Shown here in pieces: positions 59,167 through 64,000 of a stretch of DNA of 64,000 bases; position 1 is the first letter of the stretch; every line of letters starts with the position of its first letter. Under the pieces are notes generated by a model that worked only from the letters and a program-made list of their open reading frames with translations, did no database searches and was not told the origin of the DNA. The position numbers and the translations under genes were made by a program. The DNA is from Sphingopyxis sp. 113P3 (GTDB taxonomy: Bacteria; Pseudomonadota; Alphaproteobacteria; Sphingomonadales; Sphingomonadaceae): the NCBI RefSeq assembly GCF_001278035.1, contig NZ_CP009452.1, positions 1,521,501 through 1,585,500 of the forward strand. Reading direction: 5' to 3'.

Positions 59167-60945
59167 TTAGCCCAATGCCTCCACCTCTTCGGCGAGCGCG
59201 AGCCAGCGGTCTTCGGCTGCAGCCTTTTCGCCGCGCAGCGCCTCCAGCTTCTCGGTCAGCGCCGTGAAGCGGGCGGGATCGCGGCTGAAGAGGCTGCCGT
59301 CGGAAAGCTCGGTCTCGATCCCCGTCATTTCCGCCTCGATCGCCTCGATCCGCGCGGGGAGAAGGTCGTAGTCACGCTGATCCTTGTAGCTCAGCTTCTT
59401 GCGCGCCTGAGGCGGGGAGGGCGGGGCCGGAGCGGCCTGCGCTTTCGCCTTGGCCGCGACGGGTTTCACCCGCTTTGCTTCCCAATCTGCATATCCGCCG
59501 GCGACGACATCGACCTTGCCCGAGCCGTCGAGACCCAAGGTCACCGTGACCGTTCGGTCGAGGAAGTCGCGGTCGTGACTGACCAGCAGCACCGTTCCGT
59601 CATAATCGGCGATGACCTCCTGCAAGAGGTCGAGCGTCTCAAGGTCAAGGTCGTTGGTCGGCTCATCGAGGACGAGAAGGTTCGATTCCCGGGCAAATTC
59701 GCGTGCGAGAAGAAGCCTCGAACGCTCGCCCCCCGACAATGCGCCAACGTTCGCATCGGCGATGGCGGGGTCGAAGAGAAAATCCTTCAGATATCCTTGG
59801 ACATGCTTCTTGACCCCGCGGACCTCGACCCAGTCGCCCCCATCGGCAAGGATGTCCCGCACCTTCTTCTCCGGCGAGAGAAGACTTCGCTGCTGGTCGA
59901 TGACGATGCCGTCGAGCGTCGGAGCGAGGGTGACGCTCCCTTCGTCCGGAGCGATTTCGCCGGTCAGCAGCTTCAGCAGGGTTGATTTGCCCGCACCGTT
60001 GGCACCGACGATACCGATCCGGTCGCCGCGCTGGATGCGAAAGGTAAAATCCTTGATGATCACCCGCTCGCCAAAGCATTTGGTGATGTGCTCGGCCACG
60101 ATCACCGATTTCGACCGGACATCGTCGTTGGCCAGCCCGAGCTTCGCGACTCCGGGACCGCCAATCATCGCGGCGCGCGCGGCGCGCATCTCCATCAGTT
60201 TCTCGAGCCTGCCCTGATTGCGGCGGCGCCGCGCGGTCACGCCACGTTCGAGCCAGTGGGCCTCGAGTCGGAGCTTGGCATCAAGCTTTTCGGCGGCGCG
60301 GGCTTCCTCGGCAAAGACAGCCTCGGTCCATGCATCGAAGCCGCCGAAGCCGATCTCCTTTCGCCGGATGTTCCCGCGGTCGAGCCACAGGGTCTGGCGG
60401 GTCAGGCGGGTCAAGAAGGTGCGGTCGTGGCTGATGACGACGAAAGCGCCCGCAAAGCGCGACAGCCACCCTTCGAGCCAGTCGATCGCGGCGAGGTCGA
60501 GATGGTTCGTCGGTTCGTCGAGCAGCAATACGTCGGGATTTTGCGCGAGCGCGCGGGCGATCGCGGCGCGGCGGCGCTCCCCGCCCGAAGCGCTGGCGGC
60601 CTCGCGCGTCATGTCGATGCCGAGCTGGTCGGCGATCGCGGCAACCTCATGCTCGGCGGGGGCGAGCTCGCCGCCTGTCGCATAATCCATCAGCGTGACA
60701 AAGCCCGTGAAGTCGGGCTCCTGTTCAAGAAGAACCACATGCGTGCCCGGGACGATCGTGCGCTTGCCCTTGTCGGCGTCGATGTGGCCGGCGAGCAGCT
60801 TGAGCAAGGTCGTCTTGCCCGCACCATTGCGGCCGATCAGCGCAAGCCGGTCGCGCGCGCCGATGTAGATATCGAGGTCCTGGAACAGCCATCCGCTGCC
60901 CTGGACCAGGCCGAGGCCTTCATAAGAGAGAATGGGGGCTGCCAT
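59167..60945 (-). CDS. uup: ABC-F family ATPase Uup
   Basis: A 592-residue protein with two ATP-binding cassettes in tandem and no membrane segment. Cassette 1: GRNGAGKTTLLKLL, SGGERRRAAIARAL, LLLDEPTNHLDL; cassette 2: GANGAGKSTLLKLL, SGGERSRLLLAREF, LVLDEPTNDLDL. A C-terminal coiled coil after a Pro/Ala linker (residue 500 on) is the Uup DNA-binding type. ABC-F proteins act on ribosomes or, for Uup, on branched DNA. ATG 60945 (MAAPILSYEGL) is the family start. Confidence 0.94.
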   Translation of the reverse strand: MAAPILSYEGLGLVQGSGWLFQDLDIYIGARDRLALIGRNGAGKTTLLKLLAGHIDADKGKRTIVPGTHVVLLEQEPDFTGFVTLMDYATGGELAPAEHEVAAIADQLGIDMTREAASASGGERRRAAIARALAQNPDVLLLDEPTNHLDLAAIDWLEGWLSRFAGAFVVISHDRTFLTRLTRQTLWLDRGNIRRKEIGFGGFDAWTEAVFAEEARAAEKLDAKLRLEAHWLERGVTARRRRNQGRLEKLMEMRAARAAMIGGPGVAKLGLANDDVRSKSVIVAEHITKCFGERVIIKDFTFRIQRGDRIGIVGANGAGKSTLLKLLTGEIAPDEGSVTLAPTLDGIVIDQQRSLLSPEKKVRDILADGGDWVEVRGVKKHVQGYLKDFLFDPAIADANVGALSGGERSRLLLAREFARESNLLVLDEPTNDLDLETLDLLQEVIADYDGTVLLVSHDRDFLDRTVTVTLGLDGSGKVDVVAGGYADWEAKRVKPVAAKAKAQAAPAPPSPPQARKKLSYKDQRDYDLLPARIEAIEAEMTGIETELSDGSLFSRDPARFTALTEKLEALRGEKAAAEDRWLALAEEVEALG

Positions 60946-61078
60946 GATGAACGGCTCGCTACCGATGCGTTCAGCCTGATGCAAGCCGCCTCCGCGCAAG
61001 GGCGGAACGGGTCTGCTCCGTCAGCGTTACGGGGTGGAGACCAACAGGGACCGGACGTCCGGCGTACAGGAGATTGAA

Positions 61079-61822
61079 ATGACGAAGTCCATGTTCACCG
61101 CTATGGCCGGCGGGCTCGCGCTATTGGCCGCCGCGCCCGCGCTTGCGCAGCCAGGAGGAACGACGGTGACGACAGCGACGCAGCAGGGCCCAATATTGAG
61201 CTTTACGGTCAGCGAGGAGGTCCGTGCCCGCCCCGACCAGGCGACCATCGGCGCCGGGGTCACAACGACTGCGCCGACCGCGGTGGCAGCGATGCAGGCC
61301 AACGCTGCGGCAATGGACAAGCTGATCGCGGCCGCCAAGGCAAAGGGCATCAAGGCCGAAAATATCCAGACGAGCGGCATCAACCTGTCGCCGCAATATG
61401 ATTATAACAATCGCGGCGACGGCCAGCCGCCGCGCTTCCTTGGTTATCAGGTTTCGAACAGCGTTCGCGCAACCACGAACAGGATCGACGACATCGGACC
61501 GCTGCTTGACGCGCTGGTCGCAGCAGGCGGCACCAATGTCGATGGGCCCTGGTTCGCGATGAAGGACCCTGACGCGATGCTGGTCGGCGCGCGCGGGGCA
61601 GCGATCAAGGCTGCGGAGGCAAAGGCGCAGGATTATGCCAAGCTCACCGGCTTCAGCGGCGCCCAGCTTGTCTCGATCAGCGAAGGGAGTTTCGGCGGCC
61701 CGCAGCCCCCGATGCCGGTGGCGCGGCTTCAGGCCATGGAAGCTGCAAAATCGACTCCGGTCGAGCCGGGACAGGTCGGCAATACGCTGACGCTGAGTTT
61801 CCAGTACCGGTTGGTGCCGTAA
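61079..61822 (+). CDS. SIMPL (DUF541) domain exported protein
   Basis: A 247-residue protein with signal peptide (FTAMAGGLALLAAAPALAQ) and a SIMPL domain (ILSFTVSEEVRARPDQATIGAGVTTTAPTA, later YQVSNSVRATTNRIDDIGPLLDALVAAGG). ATG 61079 follows AGGAGATTGAA. Family members are periplasmic or outer-membrane proteins linked with oxidative stress and membrane homeostasis. Function in this organism unknown. It is divergent from uup. Confidence 0.88.
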   Translation: MTKSMFTAMAGGLALLAAAPALAQPGGTTVTTATQQGPILSFTVSEEVRARPDQATIGAGVTTTAPTAVAAMQANAAAMDKLIAAAKAKGIKAENIQTSGINLSPQYDYNNRGDGQPPRFLGYQVSNSVRATTNRIDDIGPLLDALVAAGGTNVDGPWFAMKDPDAMLVGARGAAIKAAEAKAQDYAKLTGFSGAQLVSISEGSFGGPQPPMPVARLQAMEAAKSTPVEPGQVGNTLTLSFQYRLVP

Positions 61823-61829
61823 GGGGATC

Positions 61830-61852
61830 GGGCCCCGGCGCAAGCCGGGCCC
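61830..61852. terminator. GC-rich hairpin between convergent genes
   Basis: GGGCC(C)CGGC pairs with GCCGGGCCC, with one bulge, around a GCAA loop, eight bases downstream of the SIMPL gene. No strong T run, so a probable terminator only. Confidence 0.5.
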
Positions 61853-61880
61853 ATGTGTGTGGAGCCCCGGCTCGCGCACA

Positions 61881-62564
61881 TCAGTCCGAAAGTTCTTCTT
61901 CGGCCCAAGGCCAGGGGCGCTCGCGAAACCATTTCGTGATGATGTATTTGCGCCCCTTGCGCACCTTCATCCCATGGTGGAGCGTATCGGAGTTGGGCTC
62001 GCCGCCAGCGCCGATATTGTTCCAGGCGAGGAGCTTTCCCGTTTCAGGCCGGTGGATCTTGCCGGTCGCGAGGAACCGCGTCGCACCGCCGGCCGCGGGC
62101 TCATTGAGGTAAACCATCAGCGTCCAGCTGCGCTGGCCCGGGACGGTACAATAGGTCTCCCAATCCGCACCATGGGGGTCGAAGAAGTCTGTATGCGCCT
62201 TGAACTCCTGTCCGACATCATAGCGCTGTCCCTGGAGCGGCTCGCCAAACTCAAGCGGGATCCCGGTAAGCGCGTGCAGCTTTGCGTTGACGGAGCGAAC
62301 GAGCGGATCGCGGTGATCAAGGTCGCAGGTTGTGCTTGTACGGAACGCTTCGTCGCCATTGGGATCGGCGATTGTCGACGGCCGCACGTCGCGGTCGATC
62401 CTCTCGACCAATGCCGCGCAGCTTGCCGGGTCGAGAAAGCCGGGCAGGATGAACTGTTCAAGCTTTTCCGTCGGCGCGCGCCGGATCCTTGGAACGCCAG
62501 CAAGCCGCGCGGCGGTCTGGTCGGCACACGACGTAGCCATGTCGACGGATCGGTTTTCGGCCAT
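61881..62564 (-). CDS. 2-oxoglutarate/Fe(II)-dependent oxygenase, prolyl 4-hydroxylase-like
   Basis: A 227-residue protein with the double-stranded beta-helix of P4H enzymes. Iron ligands are H and D in KAHTDFFDPHG and the distal H in LHHGMKVRKGRKY, where the Lys/Arg after it binds 2-oxoglutarate. The pattern LMVYLNEPAAGGATRFL is typical. No signal peptide. Substrate unknown; in bacteria such enzymes hydroxylate proline in elongation factors or other targets. It converges on the SIMPL gene. Confidence 0.88.
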   Translation of the reverse strand: MAENRSVDMATSCADQTAARLAGVPRIRRAPTEKLEQFILPGFLDPASCAALVERIDRDVRPSTIADPNGDEAFRTSTTCDLDHRDPLVRSVNAKLHALTGIPLEFGEPLQGQRYDVGQEFKAHTDFFDPHGADWETYCTVPGQRSWTLMVYLNEPAAGGATRFLATGKIHRPETGKLLAWNNIGAGGEPNSDTLHHGMKVRKGRKYIITKWFRERPWPWAEEELSD

Positions 62565-62667
62565 GATGCGCTTCTAGGCGTTGCCCTCGGTGCGAACAAT
62601 GCTTGACGAAAAGGGGCGTGCCGCCTATCGCCCGCGCGCTGTCGGCGGCATGTCCGTCCGGCCTTGT

Positions 62668-62745
62668 GGCGATCGTAGCTCAGTTGGTTAGAGCACCGGT
62701 TTGTGGTACCGGGGGTCGTGGGTTCAAGTCCCATCGGTCGCCCCA
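62668..62745 (+). tRNA. tRNA-His (anticodon GTG)
   Basis: Cloverleaf: acceptor GCGATCG/CGGTCGC with a G at position -1 opposite discriminator C, D-arm GCTC...GAGC, anticodon arm CCGGT-TTGTGGT-ACCGG (anticodon GTG), T-arm GTGGG-TTCAAGT-CCCAT and encoded CCA. The extra G(-1):C73 pair is the identity signal of histidine tRNA and is encoded in the gene. Confidence 0.96.
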
Positions 62746-62843
62746 TTTTCCCACGTCATGCGCGATTCAACCTTTGGCGTGACTCTGCGCCGACGTTGCT
62801 TTATTACATCTTTGCGTAATTTTTTAACGTGAAGGGTCAAGCC

Positions 62844-63893
62844 ATGTCCGCTGTCTGGGATTTCGCCGATTTCGACGATCACGAACATGTCCACATGTTC
62901 CGCGACCGGGCGAGCGGGCTCACGGCGGTGATCGCCGTGCATTCGACGCATCTGGGGCCCGGCGCCGGCGGGGTGCGCTACTGGCATTATCCGCAGCGGG
63001 CCGCAGCGATCACGGACGCCCTGCGGCTGTCGCGCGGGATGAGCTACAAAAATGCGATGGCGGGGCTGCCGATGGGCGGCGGCAAGGGCGTGATTCTCGC
63101 AGACGAAGGCGCAGCGAAGAGCCCCGAACTCCTCGCTGCCTTCGGGCGGGCGGTCGAATCGCTCGGCGGGGCTTATGTGACGGCCGAAGATGTCGGGATC
63201 ACGGATGCTGACATGGTCGAAATTGCAAGACACACCAAACATGTCTCGGGACTACCCGTGGCGAGCGGCGAAGCGGGGGGCGACCCCGGACCATTGACTG
63301 CGTTTGGCGTCTATCTCGGGATCAAGGCGGCCATCCGCGAAGGCCTCGGGACCGACAGTGCGAAGGATGTGCGGATCGCCATCCAGGGCGTCGGCAGCGT
63401 CGGTGCGGGGGTCGCGCGGAGGCTTGCGGCGGAAGGCGCGCAGCTGACCCTGGCCGACGTCAACCTCACGCGGGCGAAGGCGCTGGCCGACGAACTCGGT
63501 GCCGAGCTCGCCGATTCGGCGGCGATCATGGAAATTGAGGCTGACGTGCTGAGCCCGAACGCCCTCGGTGCGATCCTGAACGAGAAAAGCATCGAACGGC
63601 TCAAGGTGTCGATCGTTGCGGGCGCTGCGAACAACCAGCTTGCGACGGCTGCTGACGGCCAGCGTATCCACGATCGCGGGATCGTCTATGCCCCTGATTA
63701 TGTGATCAACGCCGGCGGCATCATCAACGTGGCACTGGAGTATCTGGGACAGGGGAGCCGCGAAGAGGTTGAAAGCCGGATCCGCCAGATACCCGGCCGC
63801 CTTGCCGAGATTTGGGCCGAGAGCAAGGCGAGCGGCACGCCGGCGGCCGTGGTGGCCGACCGCATGGCCCAGAAGCTGATCGGGCGAGGGTAG
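62844..63893 (+). CDS. Glu/Leu/Phe/Val dehydrogenase family protein (leucine-dehydrogenase type)
   Basis: A 349-residue amino-acid dehydrogenase. The catalytic-lysine segment is GMSYKNAMAGLPMGGGKGVI, the NAD-binding motif is AIQGVGSVGAGVARRL, and GPLTAFGVYLGI separates the two domains. Length fits leucine/phenylalanine dehydrogenases (about 350) rather than glutamate dehydrogenases (about 420). It would deaminate branched-chain or aromatic amino acids with NAD. ATG 62844 is preferred; GTG 62829 is an alternative start. Confidence 0.88.
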   Translation: MSAVWDFADFDDHEHVHMFRDRASGLTAVIAVHSTHLGPGAGGVRYWHYPQRAAAITDALRLSRGMSYKNAMAGLPMGGGKGVILADEGAAKSPELLAAFGRAVESLGGAYVTAEDVGITDADMVEIARHTKHVSGLPVASGEAGGDPGPLTAFGVYLGIKAAIREGLGTDSAKDVRIAIQGVGSVGAGVARRLAAEGAQLTLADVNLTRAKALADELGAELADSAAIMEIEADVLSPNALGAILNEKSIERLKVSIVAGAANNQLATAADGQRIHDRGIVYAPDYVINAGGIINVALEYLGQGSREEVESRIRQIPGRLAEIWAESKASGTPAAVVADRMAQKLIGRG

Positions 63894-64000
63894 GGCGCCT
63901 CGACCGGCCGAAGCCGTGATCTGCGCAGGGGCCTCCTGCCACGGGCGGCGATGCTTCCTCCCGCCGGGCGGCTACAATTGGCGGCTGGCGTCCACTCTGA

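Overview
The window is a GC-rich chromosomal segment of an alphaproteobacterium, most likely a member of the Sphingomonadales (Sphingopyxis-like). This rests on the pyruvate dehydrogenase E1-beta with a fused N-terminal lipoyl domain, the DUF2794 and DUF4170 proteins, a bacterial NDUFS4-type complex I protein, and gene neighbourhoods such as rpiB-glyA-nrdR and eno-ftsB-pdhAB. The genus is an inference. Almost all of it is housekeeping DNA. The only clear mobile element is one IS481-type insertion sequence next to rpoB.

Region 1 (1-12.2 kb) is a complete nitrate and nitrite assimilation locus, read leftward after an incomplete HerA-type ATPase gene and a small conserved gene. Its order is nasT-nasS, then a sigma-54 promoter and a leader RNA, then a NarK-type transporter, an outer-membrane barrel, nirB, nirD, nasA and cobA. 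Most structural genes overlap by one to eleven bases. The leader carries two hairpins with six-base loops of the A1/G4 type bound by ANTAR proteins. The second hairpin shares bases with an intrinsic terminator, and a second terminator follows just before the transporter start. The cis-elements therefore match the encoded NasS/NasT antitermination switch, with nitrogen control superimposed through sigma-54.

Region 2 (12.2-20 kb) holds fdhD and a convergent FdhF/YdeP-type molybdoenzyme, a leftward run trmJ, nrdR, a small membrane protein, glyA and rpiB, then a small membrane protein and an alpha/beta hydrolase. Region 3 (20-30.6 kb) holds a cysteine desulfurase/[2Fe-2S] ferredoxin pair, the SRP RNA with its own promoter, dnaX-ybaB, lon, hup, tRNA-Val(CAC), a small exported protein with a two-component system, and an exported protein built from three repeats.

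Region 4 (30.8-40.8 kb) is the insertion sequence followed by rpoB-rpoC. A near-consensus promoter begins nine bases beyond the right end of the element. Region 5 (41-49.6 kb) holds an unrecognised exported protein, a chorismate mutase/GST pair, a polyprenyl diphosphate synthase, hrpB, two small proteins and a four-gene operon of membrane-anchored YqjD/YqjE-like proteins. Region 6 (49.7-57 kb) holds eno, a membrane protein, ftsB, pdhA-pdhB (preceded by a cluster of TTGCA repeats), a phytoene-synthase-fold protein, cysE and a DUF2794 gene. Region 7 (57-64 kb) holds a polytopic membrane protein, an MFE-2-type dehydrogenase, uup, a SIMPL protein, a prolyl-hydroxylase-like oxygenase, tRNA-His and a leucine-dehydrogenase-family gene.
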